A stretch of 64,000 bases of DNA from Phocoena phocoena (GCF_963924675.1 NW_027077448.1:248001-312000), one strand, 5' to 3'; shown: positions 32,140 to 46,204, numbered from the stretch's first letter. Translations and numbers: made by a program. The notes: generated by a model from the sequence alone, not told the origin.

Positions 32140-33962
32140 GTTTGGGTTGCGGAGAGACACTGATATTTAAAATCCCCTGGTGTTCTCCTCACATGAATGG
32201 GACCCTTCCTACACCTAAAACATGCCTGTCACACCCAGAGGATGGTATACCGTCTGATCGGGAAAAGTTTGGAAAAGGCATCTCATCTCCTCATCTCTTG
32301 GTGCTAGGGTTCACCACTCCAGCGTCTTTACTAACAGTCTCCCCACTTGGAGATGTCAGCACTGTCAACATCCTGTTGCATACAGTTTGGAATTTGTCCA
32401 GAGGATGAAGCAGAAGGAGGAGGAACAATGAGAGACAAGTCCTAGGTGTTCGGACAGGCACATGCCACTCTAATTTCCAATCAGGAAGACGAATTGACCA
32501 AAGGCTAGGGTTGCCCATGGAAACAGAATAGGGTTTGAGGAATCCTGATGCTTTGTGGCCAGTTCCCATAATCACAAGTTGGAAAATGGAACTCAGGGGC
32601 ACTAAAATTCACGAAACTGCAGAATTGAAAATATCTATCACTGAAAAATGTCTTGAGGAAAGTCAGAGAAAAGGACTTGTAAGCAACGGAGAATGGCAGG
32701 AAAGGGATTGGAAGAGGTAGAAAGGACTCGCCATTAAGCACAAGAAAAGGGGCTGAACATTGCCAACATTGCAGTTGGCCAAAAAGGGTGTATGCGTCTT
32801 TTTCTGTATATATTCAAGAAAAGGGCATACACTTTTTTAGCCAACCAAACAGGTGGGCACTGGAAATCAATACTACAAAACATATCACTTTGCATCAGTC
32901 AGAAGAGCCGTCCTCATAAAGTGTAAACACCAGAAATGCAGGACAGGGCAAGGAGAAAAGGGAGCCCTGTGAGTCTTATAGTGGAAATGTATATTGCCAA
33001 CGGTCACTCTGGATAAGTCTATTGTGTTTACTAAAGCATCTAAAAAATGAGCTACCGAGCACAGGGCACTTGCACTCATGGACGTATATCTTGGGAAAAA
33101 CAAAAATCGAGAGGACACAGGCACCCCAATGTTTACCACCTCTCTGTTTAAAAGATCCTCGACTAGGATATAACTTAAAGTATCTGCAGAGAAAAAACGG
33201 ACAGAGATGTGGTGCTTATGTAGAGTGGAATATTACTCAGCCTGGAAATCAATGAAATACGGCCAGTTATAACAACTCAAGAGGAGTTACGTGTGATCAT
33301 TCGAAGTCACATAATTCAAAAAGAAAAAGACATAAGATATCACTAATACATGGAATGTTAACATGGCTACACATGAACTGAATTACAAAAGAGAAGAGGG
33401 TTTCAAATTAAGAAAACCAACTTATGCTTCCTTAAGGGGAAAGGTGAGTTGGGGTGCTGCATAAAACCAGAGATTGAAATTAGCACAGATACCATTCCAT
33501 AAGCCAAATATGTAATAGTCAAGACCTACTCCTTGCTCAACGAAATGGACACCACACGCCATATTCAATGCCTAAGAATATACCGGATTAGTAAGAATCT
33601 TAAAACCCATGGACTTATATGTCTCCGTAAGAGAATCAAGCGCGTGTACAGCGGCATAAACGAAGCAGTGAAAATCCGATAAATCCCATTATTAAAATAA
33701 ATTTCAAAAACAAAACACAATGACAGTGAAATAGGAAGCAATTCTTAAATAATTCACTCAGGGCATGTGATGCAACCTGGATTTACCACATCTACACCCA
33801 GAGCTGGTTGAGACATAAGGCTGGACACTTCAGGCTGATAGCATTGGTGAGTTTCGGTGAGCAAATGCAGACCCTTTGAAGTCATACTGCATGGTACCCA
33901 TTCCATGGGTCCCAACTCTCAAGGTTCAAGGGATTCTTCCTCCAGCTAAAACATGCATGGGA
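32140..33962 (+). repeat. Diverged satellite monomer at the edge of the right array
   Basis: Satellite similarity is certain from about 32,205 (CTAAAACATGCCTG, then ACCCAGAGGATGGTATACCG at the phase-1 landmark) and may start earlier. It is strongly diverged through its first 1.1 kb. The palindrome (about 32,776-32,847) is decayed, with TCTTTTTCTGTATATATTCA at the centre. From about 33,340 onward it approaches array consensus. The L1-derived half is visible (TGGAATATTACTCAGCC at 33,226 is unusually close to real L1). Confidence 0.88.
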
Positions 33963-35709
33963 AACACAGAGTATCGTCCACCGTGTGATTGGGAGACGAT
34001 TTAAAATGCATCTCAGTTTTCGATTCCTCGTCCTCGGGTTCACCATTCCAGATGCTTTACTAACACTCTCTCCGCTTGGAGAGTCAGTGCCTTTAACCTC
34101 GTCTTTGGCACAGCTTGCAATTTCTGTGCAAGATGAACAGGAATAGGGAGAACCAATGAGAGACTAGCTGTAGGTGTCTGCACGGGCAAATGTAACGCTC
34201 ATTTCCCACCAGGAAGAGGAATTAAACAAAGGCTCAGCGTGCCCTGCCGGAAACAGATTAGGGCCTGAAGCAATCCTGCGGTTTTGTGCCCAGCTCACAA
34301 GAAAGTGAGTTGAAGAAAGGAGCTCAGGGGCACTGTAATTCACAAACCTGCAGAGTTATAAATGACAGCTATCCTCCAAAAATATATTGAAGTAAGCCTG
34401 CGAAGGGGACTTGAAAGCGGGACAGAATTTCAGGAAAACGATTGCAGGGGGTAGACTGGAATTGCCCAGAAAGCATAGGAAAAGAGGCAGAACGTCGACA
34501 ATGGTGCACTTGGCCAAAAAGTGCGTATGCATTTTTTCCTGAATATATTCAGGAAAAAACAAATACGCCCTTTTTCGCAAACCAAGCAAGCCTGTAATGG
34601 AAATCTGCACTACAATGAAGTCTAACTGCCCCATGGGCAAAAGGGCCATCTGAAAAAAGTGTAAAATCCAGAAAGGTAGGACAGGATATGGAGAACACGG
34701 AGCCTTGTTATGCTGATTGGCAGGATGTAAATTGCCAACAGCCAACTTGGAGAAGTGTATGGTGTTTCCTGAAACCCATAAGAAACAAAGCAACACACCC
34801 TATGGCACTTCCACTTATGGTCCCAAAGATTACGGAAATTAAAATCAAAAACAGACAGCCACCCCAATGTTTGGGACGGCTGTGTTCACAAGAAGCTCGT
34901 CTACAGTACCAGGTAAATATCCCAGAAAGCAAAAAATGGATAAAGAAGTTGTGGCACGTACGTGCAATGCAATATCACTCAGCAATGAAATCTGTGTCAT
35001 CAGGCCCGTAGCGGCATAGTGAGTGGATGCAGGTACGGTGATTCTACGTGAACTACGTCACACAGAAAAAGAAACATCATAAGATATCACTAATACACGG
35101 AATGTAAACTTGACTACACATGAACTGAATTACAAAACAGAACAGGGTCTCAAATTTAGAAAACCAACTAGTGCTTGCTTATGGGGAAAGGTGCGTTGGG
35201 GTGCTGCATAAAACCAGAGACTGAAATTAGCACAGATAACATTCCATAAGCCAAATATGTAATAGACAAGACCTAGTCCTTGCTCAACGAAATGGACTCA
35301 ACACCACATATTCAACGCCTAGGAATATACCTGACTAGGAAGAATCTTAAAACCCATGGATTTATATGTCTCCGTAAGAGAATCAAGCGTGTGTACAGCG
35401 GCATAACGGCAGCAGTGAAAATCCGATAAATCCCATTAACAAAATAAATTTCAAAAACAAAACACAAAGACAGTGAAATAGAGAGCAATTCTTAAATAAT
35501 TCACTCAGGGCATGTGATGCAACCGGGATTGACCACATCTACACCCAGAGCTGGTTGAGATATAAGGCTGGACACTTCAGGCTGATAGCATTGGTGAGTT
35601 TCGGTGAGCAAATGCAGACCCTTTGAAGTCATACTGCACGGTACCCATTCCATGGGTCCCAACTCTCCAGGTTCAAGGGATTCTTCCTCCAGCTAAAACA
35701 TGCATGGGA
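33963..35709 (+). repeat. Satellite monomer R1 (A-like)
   Basis: 1,747 bp. The phase-1 landmark reads AACACAGAG. The palindrome (34510-34581) has several mismatches in both arms (AGTGCGTATGCATTTTTT; ACAAATACG; TTTTTCGCAAACC). Near 34,829 it has TCCCAAAGATTACGG, a private change of the A-type sequence. Confidence 0.92.
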
Positions 35710-37455
35710 AACCCAGAGTATCGTCCACCGTGTGATTGGGAAACGATTTAAAATGTATCTCAATTTTCGTATCCTCGTCCTCGGGTTCACCATTCCAGAT
35801 GCTTTACTAACACTCTCCCCGCTTGGAGAGTCAGTGCCTTTAACCTCCTCTTTGGCACAGCTTGCAATTTCTGTGCAAGATGAACAGGAATAGGAAGAAA
35901 CAATGAGAGACTAGCTGTAGGTGTCTGCACGGGCAAATGTAACGCTCATTTCCCACCAGGAAGAGGAATTAACCAAAGGCTCAGCGTGCCCTGCTGGAAA
36001 CAGATTAGGGCCTTAAGCAATCCTGCAGTTTTGTGCCCAGCTCACAAGAAAGCGAGTTGAAGAAAGAAGCTCAGGGGCACTGTAATTCACAAACCTGCAG
36101 AGTTATAAATGACAGCTATCCTCCAAAAGTATATTGAAGTAAGCCTGCGAAGGGGACTTGAAAGCAGGGCAGAATTTCAGGAAAACGATTGCAGGGGGTA
36201 GACTGGAATTGCCCTGAAAACATAGGAAAAGAGGCACAACGTCGACAATGATGCACTTGGCCAAAAAGGGCGTAAGCGTTTTTTCCTGTATATATTCAGG
36301 AAAAAACGCATACGTCCTTTTTGACCAACGGAGCAAGCCTGTAAAGGAAATCTGCACTACAATGAAATCTCACTGCCCCCCGGCAAAAGGGCCATCTGAA
36401 AAAAGTGTAAAATCCAGAAAGGTAGGACAGGATATGGAGAACAGGGAGCCTTGTTATGCTGATTGGCAGGATGTAAATTGTGAACAGCCACCCTGGAGAA
36501 GTGTATGGTGTTTCCTGAAACACGTAAGAAATAAAGCAACACAGCCTATGGCAAATGCACTTATGGTCCTATTCCTTAGGGAAATTAAAATCAAAAACAG
36601 AGAGCCACCCCAAAGTTTGGGACGGCTGTGTTCCCAAGAAGCTCGTCTACAGTACCAGGTAAATATCCCAGAAAGCAAAAAATGGATAAAGAAGTTGTGG
36701 CACGTACGTGCAATGCAGTATCACTCAGCAATGAAATCTGTGTCATCAGGCCCGTAGCGGCATAGTGGGTGGATGCAGGTACGGTGATTCTACGTGAACT
36801 ACGTCACACAGAAAAAGAAACATCATAAGATATCACTAATACACGGAATGTAAACTTGACTACACATGAACTGAATTACAAAACGGAACAGGGTCTCAAA
36901 TTTAGAAAACCAACTTGTGCTTGCTTATGGGGAAAGGTGCGTTGGGGTGTTGCATAAAACCAGAGACTGAAATTAGCACAGATAACTTTCCATAAGCAAA
37001 ATATGTAATAAAAAAGACCTACACCTTGCTCAACGAAATGGACTCAACACCACATATTCAACGCCTAGGAATATACCTGACTAGGAAGAATCTTAATACC
37101 CATGGATATATATGTCTCCATAACAGAATCAAGGGTGTGTACAGCGGCTGAAACGCAGCAGTGAAAATCCGACAAATCCCATTATCAAAATAAATTTCGA
37201 AAACAAAACACAAACACAGTGAAATAGAGAGCAATTCTTAAATAATTCACTCAGGGCATGTGATGCAACCGGGATTGACCACATCTACACCCAGAGCTGG
37301 TTGAGACATAAGGCTGGACACTTCAGGCTGATAGCATTGGTGAGTTTCGGTGAGCAAATGTAGACCCTTTGAAGTCATACTGCATGGTACCCATTCCATG
37401 GGTCCCAACTCTCCAGGTTCAAGGGATTCTTCCTCCAGCTAAAACATGCATGGGA
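35710..37455 (+). repeat. Satellite monomer R2 (B-type)
   Basis: 1,746 bp. It has B-type CCTATTCCTTAGGG near 36,569 and CCAAAGTTTGGG, and the L1-fossil frame is open for 169 codons (36,248-36,757). The palindrome (36257-36328) is imperfect: CGTAAGCG in the left arm, CTGTATATATTC at the centre, and ACGTCCTTTTTGACC in the right arm. Confidence 0.92.
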
Positions 37456-39206
37456 AACCCAGAGTTTCGTCCACCGTGTGATTGGGAAACGATTTAAAAT
37501 GCATCTCAGTTTTCGTATCCTGGTCCTCGGGTTCACCATTCCAGATGCTTTACTAACACTCTCCCCGCTTGGAGAGTCAGTGCCTTTAACCTCCTCTTTG
37601 GCACAGCTTGCAATTTCTGTGCAAGATGAACAGGAATAGGGAGAACCAATGAGAGACTAGCTGTAGGTGTCTGCACGGGCAAATGTAACGCTCATTGCCC
37701 ACCAGGAAGAGGAATTAAACAAAGGCTCAGTGTGCCCTGCTGGAAACAGATTAGGGCCTGAAGCAATCCTGCGGTTTTGTGCCCAGCTCACAAGAAAGCG
37801 AGTTGAAGAAAGGAGTTCAGGGGCACTGTAATTCACAAACGTGCAGAGTTATAAATGACAGCTATCCTCCAAAAATATATTGAAGTAAGCCTGCGAAGGG
37901 GACTTGAAAGCGGGGCAGAATTTCAGGAAAACGATTGCAGGGGGTAGACTGGAATTGCCCTGAAAGCATAGGAAAAGAGGAACAACGTCGACAATGATGC
38001 ACTTGGCCAAAAAGGGCGTATGCGTTTTTTCCTGAATATATTCAGGAAAAAACGCATACGCCCTTTTTGGCCAACCAAGCAAGCCTGTAAAGGAAATCTG
38101 CCCTACAATGAAATCTCACTGCCCCACCCCCGGGCAAAAGGGCCATCTGAAAAAAGTGTAAAATCCAGAAAGGTAGGACAGGATATGGAGAACAGGGAGC
38201 CTTGTTATGCTGATTGGCAAGATGTAAATTGCCAGCAGCCACCCTGGAGAAGTGTATGGTGTTTCCTGAAACACGTAATAAACAAAGCAACACAGCCTAT
38301 GGCACTTCCACTTATGGTCCTATAGCTTACGGAAATTAAAATCAAAAACGGACAGCCACCCCAATATTTGGGATGGCTGTGTTCACAAGTAGCTCGTCTA
38401 CCGTACCAGGTAAATATCCCAGAATGCAAAAAATGGATAAAGAAGTTGTGGCACGTACGTACAATGCAATATCACTCAGCAATGAAATCTGTGTCATCAG
38501 GCCCGTAGCGGCATAGTGAGTGGATGCAGGTACGGTGATTCTACGTGAACTACGTCACACAGAAAAAGAAACATCATAAGATATCACTAATACACGGAAT
38601 GTAAACTTGACTACACATGAACTGAATTACAAAACAGAACAGGGTCTCAACTTTAGAAAACCAACTAGTGCTTGCTTATGGGGAAAGGTGCTTTGGGGTG
38701 CTGCATAAAACCAGAGACTGAAATTAGCACAGATAACTTTCCATAAGCCAAATATGTAAAAGACAAGACCTACTCCTTGCTCAACGAAATGGACCCAACA
38801 CCACATATTCAACGCCTAGGAATATACCTGACTAGGAAGAATCTTAAAACCCATGGATATATATGTCTCCGTAAGAGAATCAAGCGTGTGTACAGCAGCC
38901 GAAACGCAGCAGTGAAAATCCGATAAATCCCATTATCAAAATAAATTCGGAAAACAAAACACAAAGACAGTGAAATAGAGAGCAATTCTTAAATAATTCA
39001 CTCAGGGCATGTGATGCAACCGGGATTGACCACATCTACACCCAGAGCTGGTTGAGACATAAGGCTGGACACTTCAGGCTGATAGCATTGGTGAGTTTCG
39101 GTGAGCAAATGCAGACCCTTTGAAGTCATACTGCATGGTACCCATTCCATGGGTCCCAACTCTCCAGGTTCAAGGGATTCTTCCTCCAGCTAAAACATGC
39201 TTGGGA
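37456..39206 (+). repeat. Satellite monomer R3 (A-type)
   Basis: 1,751 bp with a perfect palindrome at 38003-38074. It carries a C-run expansion broken by an A (GCCCCACCCCCGGG) and A-type CCTATAGCTTACGG. Confidence 0.92.
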
Positions 39207-40961
39207 AACCCAGAGTATGGTCCACCGTGTGATTGGGAAACGATTTAAAATGCATCTCAGTTTTCGTATCCTGGTCCTCGGGTTCACCATTCCAGATGCT
39301 TTACTAACACTCTCCCCGCTTGGAGAGTCAGTGCCTTTAACCTCCTGTTTGGCACAGCTTGCAATTTCTGTGCAAGATGAACAGGAATAGGGAGAACCAA
39401 TGAGAGACTAGCTGTAGGTGTCTGCACGGGCAAATGTAACGCTCATTTCCCACCAGGAAGAGGAATTAAACAAAGGCTCAGCATGCCCAGCTGAAAAGAG
39501 ATTAGGGCCTGAAGCAGTCCTGCGGTTTTGTGCCCAGCTCACAAGAAAGTGAGTTGAAGAAAGGAGCTCAGGGGCACTGTAATTCACAAACCTGCAGAGT
39601 TATAAATGACAGCTATCCTCCACAAATATATTGAAGTAAGCCTGCGAAGGGGACTTGAAAGCGGGGCAGAATTTCAGGAAAACGATTGCAGGGGGTAGAC
39701 TGGAATTGCCCTGAAAGCATAGGAAAAGAGGCACAACGTCGCCAATGATGCACTTGGCCAAAAAGGGTGTATGCCTTTTTTCCTGAATATATTCAGGAAA
39801 AAACGCATACGCCCTTTTTGGCCAACCAAGCAAGCCTGTAAAGGAAATCTGCACTACAATGAAATCTCACTGCCCACCCCCCCCCCCGGGCAAAAGGGCC
39901 ATCTGAAAAAAGTGTAAAATCCAGAAAGGTAGGACAGGATATGCAGAACAGGGAGCCTTGTTATGCTGATTGGGAGGATGTAAATTGCCAACAGCCACCC
40001 TGGAGAAGTGTATGGTGTTTCCTGAAACACGTAAGAAATAAAGCAACACACCCTATGGCAATTGCACTTATGGTCCTCTTGCTTAGGGAAATTAAAATCA
40101 AAAACAGAGATCCACCCCAAAGTTTGGGACAGCTGTGTTCCAAGAAGCTCGTCTACAGTACCAGGTAAATATCCCAGAAATCAAAAAATGGATAAAGAAG
40201 TTGTGGCACGTACGTGCAATGCAATATCACTCAGCAATTAAATCTGTGTCATCAGGCCCGTAGCGGCATAGTGAGTGGATGCAGGTACGGTGATTCTACG
40301 TGAACTACGTCACACAGAAAAAGAAACATCATAAGACATCACTAATAAACGGAATGTAAATTTAACTACACATGAACTGAATTACAAAACAGAACAGGGT
40401 CTCAAATTTTTAAAACCAACTAGTGCTTGCTTATGGGGAAATGTGCATTGGGATGCTGCATAAAACCAGAGACTGAAATTAGCACAGGTAACTTTCCATC
40501 AGACAAATATGTAATAGAAAAGACCTACTCCTTGCTCAACGAAATGGACTCAACACCACATATTCAAGGCCTAGGAATATACCTGACTAGGAAGAATCTT
40601 AAAACCCATGGATTTATATGTCTCCGTAAGAGAATCAAGCGTGTGTACAGCGGCATAAACACAGCAGTGAAAATCCGATAAATCCCATTATCAAAATAAA
40701 TTTCAAAAACAAAACACAAAGACAGTGAAATAGAGAGCAATTCTTAAACAATTCACTCAAGGCATGTGATGCAACCGGGATTGACCACATCTACACCCAC
40801 AGCTGGTTGAGACATAAGGCTGGACACTTCAGGCTGATAACATTGGTGAGTTTCGGTGAGCAAATGCAGACCGTTTGAAGTCATACTGCATGGTACCCAT
40901 TCCATGGGTCCCAACTCTCCAGGTTCAAGGGATTCTTCCTCCAGCTAAAACATGCATGGGA
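39207..40961 (+). repeat. Satellite monomer R4 (B-like)
   Basis: The longest unit (1,755 bp), mainly through an expanded C run (CCCACC then ten C) near 39,875. It is B-like, with CCTCTTGCTTAGGG and CCAAAGTTTGGG. The palindrome (39754-39825) has left-arm mismatches (GGGTGTATGCC). Its second half has GCGGCATAAACACAGC rather than GCGGCCGAAACGCAGC. Confidence 0.92.
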
Positions 40962-42709
40962 AACCCAGAGTATCTTCCCCCGTGTGATTGGGAAACGATT
41001 TAAAATGCATCTCAGTTTTCGTATCCTGGTCCTCGGGTTCACCATTCCAGATGCTTTACTAACACTCTCCCCGCCTGGAGAGTCAGTGCCTTTAACCTCC
41101 TCTTTGGCACTGCTTGCCATTTCAGTGCAAGATGAACAAGAATAGGGAGAACCAATGAGAGACTAGCTGTAGGTGTCTGCACGGGCAAATGTAACGCTCA
41201 TTGCCCACCAGGAAGAGGAATTAAACAAAGACTCAGCGTGCCCTGCTGGAAACCGATTAGGGCCTGAAGCAATCCTGCGGTTTTGTGCCCAGCTCACAAT
41301 AAAGCGAGTTGAAGAAAGGAGCTCAGGGGCACTGTAATTCACAAACCTGCAGAGTTATAAATGACAGCTATCCTCCAAAAATATATTGAAGTAAGCCTGC
41401 GAAGGGGACTTGAAAGCGGGACAGAATTTCAGGAAAACGATTGCAGGGGGTAGACTGGAATTGCCCTGAAAGCATAGGAAAAGAGGCAGAACGTCGACAA
41501 TGAAGCACTTGGCCAAAAAGGGCGTATGCGTTTTTTCCTGAATATATTCAGGAAAAAACGCATACGCCCTTTTTGGCCAACCAAGCAAGCCTGTAAAGGA
41601 AATCTGCACTACAATGAAATCTCACTGCCCCCCCGGGCAAAAGGGCCATCTGAGAAAAGTGTAAAATCCTGAAATGTAGGACAGGATATGGAGAACAGGG
41701 AGCCTTGTTATGCTGATTTGCAGGATGTAAATTGTGAACCGCCACCCTGGAGAAGTGTATGGTGTTTCCTGAAACACGTAAGAAATAAAGCAACACAGCC
41801 TATGGCAATTGCACTTATGGTCTTATAGCTTACGGAAATTAAAATCAAAAACAGACAGCCACCCCAATATTTGGGACGGCTGTGTTCACAAGAAGCTCGT
41901 CTACAGTATCAGGTAAATATCCCAGAGAGCAAAAAATGGATAATGAAGTTGTGGCACATACGTACAATGCAATATCACTCAGCAATGAAATCTGTGTCAT
42001 CAGGCCCGTAGCGGCATAGTGAGTGGATGCAGGTACGGTGATTCTACGTGAACTACATCACACAGAAAAAGAAACATCATAAGATATCACTAATACACGG
42101 AATGTAAACTTGACTACACATGAACTGAATTACTAAACAGAACAGGGTCTCAAATTTAGAAAACCAACTAGTGCTTGCTTATGGGGAAAGGTGCCTTGGG
42201 GTGCTGCATAAAACCAGAGACTGAAATTAGCACAGATAACTTTCCATAAGCCAAATATGTAATAGACAAGACCTACTCCTTGCTCAACGAAATGGACCCA
42301 ACACCACATATTCAACGCCTAGGAATATACCTGACTAGGAAGAATCTTAAAACCCATGGATATATATGTCTCCGTAAGAGAATCAAGCGTGTGTACAGCG
42401 GCCGAAACGCAGCAGTGAAAATCTGATAAATCCCATTATCAAAATAAATTTCGAAAACAAAACACAAAGACATTGAAATAGAGAGCAATTCTTAAATAAT
42501 TCACTCAGGGCATGTGATGCAACCGGGATTTACCACATCTACACCCAGATCTGGTTGAGACATAAGGCTGGACACTTCAGGCTGATAGCATTCGTGAGTT
42601 TCGGTGAGCAAATGCAGACCCTTTGAAGTCATACTGCATGGTACCCATTCCATGGGTCCCAACTCTCCAGGTTGAAGGGATTCTTCCTCCAGCTAAAACA
42701 TGCATGGGA
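40962..42709 (+). repeat. Satellite monomer R5 (mixed A/B)
   Basis: 1,748 bp with a perfect palindrome at 41509-41580. It combines the B-like GCAATTGCACTTATGG with the A-type TTATAGCTTACGG and CCAATATTTGGG, and has the TTGTGAACCGCC variant of monomer L1. This patchwork suggests gene conversion or crossover. Confidence 0.92.
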
Positions 42710-44456
42710 AACCCAGAGTATCGTCCACAGTGTGATTGGGAAACGATTTAAAATGCATCTCAGTTTTCGTATCCCGGTTCTCGGGTTCACCATTCCAGAT
42801 GCTTTACTAACACTCTCCCCGCTTGGAGAGTCAGTGCCTTTAACCTCCTGTTGGGCACAGCTTGCAATTTCTGTGCAAGATGAACAGGAATAGGGAGAAC
42901 CAGTGAGAGACTAGCTGTAGCTGTCTGCACGGGCAAATGTAATGCTCATTGCCGACCAGGAAGAGGAATTAAACAAAGGCTCAGCGTGCCCTGCTGAAAA
43001 CAGTATAGGGCCTGAAGCAATCCTGCGGTTTTGTGCCCAGCTCACAAGAAAGCGAGTTGAAGAAAGGAGCTCAGGGGCACTGTAATTCACAAACCTGCAG
43101 AGTTATAAATGACAGCTATCCTCCAAAAATATATTGAAGTAAGCCTGCGAAGGGGACTTGAAAGCGGGGCAGAATTTCAGGAAAACGATTGCAGGGGGTA
43201 GACTGGAATTGCCCTGAAAGCATAGGAAAAGAGGCAGAACGTCGACAATGATGCACTTGGCCAAAAAGGGCGTATGCGTTTTTTCCTGAATATATTCAGG
43301 AAAAAACGCATACGCACTTTTTGGCCAACCAAGCAAGCCTGTAAAGGAAATCTGCACTACAATGAAGTCTCACTGCCCCCCGGGCAAAAGGGCCATCTGA
43401 AAAAAGTGTAAAATCCAGAAAGGTAGGACAGGATATGGAGAACAGGGAGCCTTGTTATGCTGATTGGCAGGATGTAAATTGCCAGCAGCCACCCTGGAGA
43501 AGTGTATGGTGTTTCCTGAAACACCTAAGAAACAAAGCAACACAGCCTATGGCACTTCCACTTATGATCCTATAGCTTACGGAAATTAAAATCAAAAACA
43601 GACAGCCACCCCAATATTTGGGACGGCTGTGTTCACAAGAAGCTCGTCTACAGTATCAGGTAAATATCCCAGAAAGCAAACAATGGATAAATAAGTTGTG
43701 GCACGTACGTACAATGCAATATACCTCAGCAATGAAATCTGTGTCATCAGGCCCGTACCGGCATAGTGAGTGGATGCAGGTACGGTGTTTCTACGTGAAC
43801 TACGTCACACAGAAAAAGAAACATCATAAGATATCACTAATACACGGAATGTAAACTTGACTACACATGAACTGAATTACAAAACAGAACAGGGTCTCAA
43901 ATTTAGAAAACCAACTAGTGCTTGCTTATGGGGAAAGGTGCCTTTGGGTGCTGCATAAAACCAGAGACTGAAATTAGCACAGATAACTTTCCATAAGCCA
44001 AATATTTAATAGACAAGACCTACTCCTTGCTCAACGAAATGGACCCAACACCACATATTCAACGCCTAGGAATATACCTGACTAGGAAGAATCTTAAAAC
44101 ACATGGATATATATGTCTCCGTAAGAGAATCAAGCGTGTGTACAGCAGCCGAAACGCAGCACTGAAAATCCGATAAATCCCATTATCAAAATAAATTTCG
44201 AAAACAAAACACAAAGACAGTGAAATAGAGAGCAATTCTTAAATAATTCACTCAGGGCATGTGATGCAACCGGGATTGACCACATCTACACCCAGAGCTG
44301 GTTGAGACATAAGGCTGGACACTTCAGGCTGATAGCATTGGTGAGTTTCGGTGAGCAAATGCAGACCCTTTGAAGTCATACTGCATGGTACCCATTCCAT
44401 GGGTCCCAACTCTCCAGGTTCAAGGCATTCTTCCTCCAGCTAAAACATGTATGGGA
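42710..44456 (+). repeat. Satellite monomer R6 (A-type)
   Basis: 1,747 bp. The palindrome (43257-43328) has one right-arm mismatch (CGCACTTTTT), also seen in L11 and R13. Private changes include CAATATACCTCAGC near 43,717. Confidence 0.92.
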
Positions 44457-46204
44457 AACCCAGAGTATCGTCCACCGTGTGATGGGGAAACGATTTAAAA
44501 TGCATCTCAGTTTTCGTATCCTGGTCCTCGGGTTCACCATTCCAGATGCTTTACTAACACTCTCCCCGCTTGGAGAGTCAGTGCCTTTAACCTCCTCTTT
44601 GGCACAGCTGGCAATTTCTGTGCAAGATGAACAGGAATAGGGAGAACCAATGAGAGACTAGCTGTAGGTGTCTGCACGGGCAAATGTAACGCTCATTTCC
44701 CACCAGGAATAGGAATTAACCAAAGGCTCAGCATGCCCTGCCGGAAACAGATTAGGGCCTGAAGCATTCCTGCGGTTTTGTGCCCAGCTCACAAGAAAGC
44801 GAGTTGAAGAAAGGAGCTCAGGGGCACTGTACTTCACAAACCTGCAGAGTTATAAATGACAGCTATCCTCCAAAAATATATTGAAGTAAGCCTGCGAAGG
44901 GGACTTGAAAGCGGGGCTGAATTTCAGGAAAACGATTGCAGGGGGTAGACTGGAATTGCTCTGAAAGCATAGGAAAAGAGGCAGAACGTCGACAATGATG
45001 CACTTGGCCAAAAACGGCGTATGCGTTTTTTCCTGAATATATTCAGGAAAAAACGCATACGCCCTTTTTGGCCAACCAAGCAAGCCTGTAAAGGAAATCT
45101 GCACTACAATGAAATCTCACTGCCCCCCCGGGCAAAAGGGCCATCTGAAAAAAGTGTAAAATCCAGAAAGGTAGGACAGGATATGGAGAACACGGAGCCT
45201 TGTTATGCTGATTGGCAGGATGTAAATTGCCAGCAGCCACCCTGGAGAAGTGTATGGTGTTTCCTGAAACACGTAAGAAACAAAGCAACACAGCCTATGG
45301 CACTTCCACTTATGGTCCTATAGCTTACGGAAATTAAAATCAAAAACAGACAGCCACCCCAATATTTGGCACGGCTGTGTTCACAAGAAGCTCGTCTACA
45401 GTATCAGGTAAATATCCCAGAAAGCAAAAAATGGATAAAGAAGTTGTGGCACGTACGTACAATGCAATATCACTCAGCAATGAAATCTGTGTCATCAGGC
45501 CCGTAGCGGCATAGTGAGTGGATGCAGGTACGGTGATTCTACGTGAACTACGTCACACAGAAAAAGAAACATCATAAGATATCACTAATACACGGAATGT
45601 AAACTTGACTACACATGAACTGAATTACAAAAAAGAACAGGGTCTCAAATTTAGAAAACCAACTAGTGCTTGCTTATGGGGAAAGGTGCCTTGGGGTGCT
45701 GCATAAAACCAGAGACTGAAATTAGCACAGATAACTTTCCATAAGCCAAATATGTAATAGAGAAGACCTACTCCTTGCTCAACGAAATGGACCCAACACC
45801 ACATATTCAACGCCTAGGAATATACCTGACTAGGAAGAATCTTAAAACCCATGGATATATATGTCTCCGTAAGAGAATCAAGCGTGTGTACAGCGGCCGA
45901 AACGCAGCAGTGAAAATCAGATAAATCCCATTATCAAAATAAATTTCGAAAACAAAACACAAAGACAGTGAAATAGAGAGCAATTCTTAACTAATTCACT
46001 CAGGGCATGTGATGCAACCGGGATTGACCACATCTACACCCAGAGCTGGTTGAGACATAAGGCTGGACACTTCAGGCTGATAGCATTGGTGAGTTTCGGT
46101 GAGCAAATGCAGACCCTTTGAAGTCATACTGCATGGTACCCATTCCATGGGTCCCAACTCTCCAGGTTCAAGGGATTCTTCCTCCAGCTAAAACATGCAT
46201 GGGA
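44457..46204 (+). repeat. Satellite monomer R7 (A-type)
   Basis: 1,748 bp. The palindrome (45004-45075) has one left-arm mismatch (AAAAACGGCG). Otherwise it is close to the array consensus. Confidence 0.92.
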
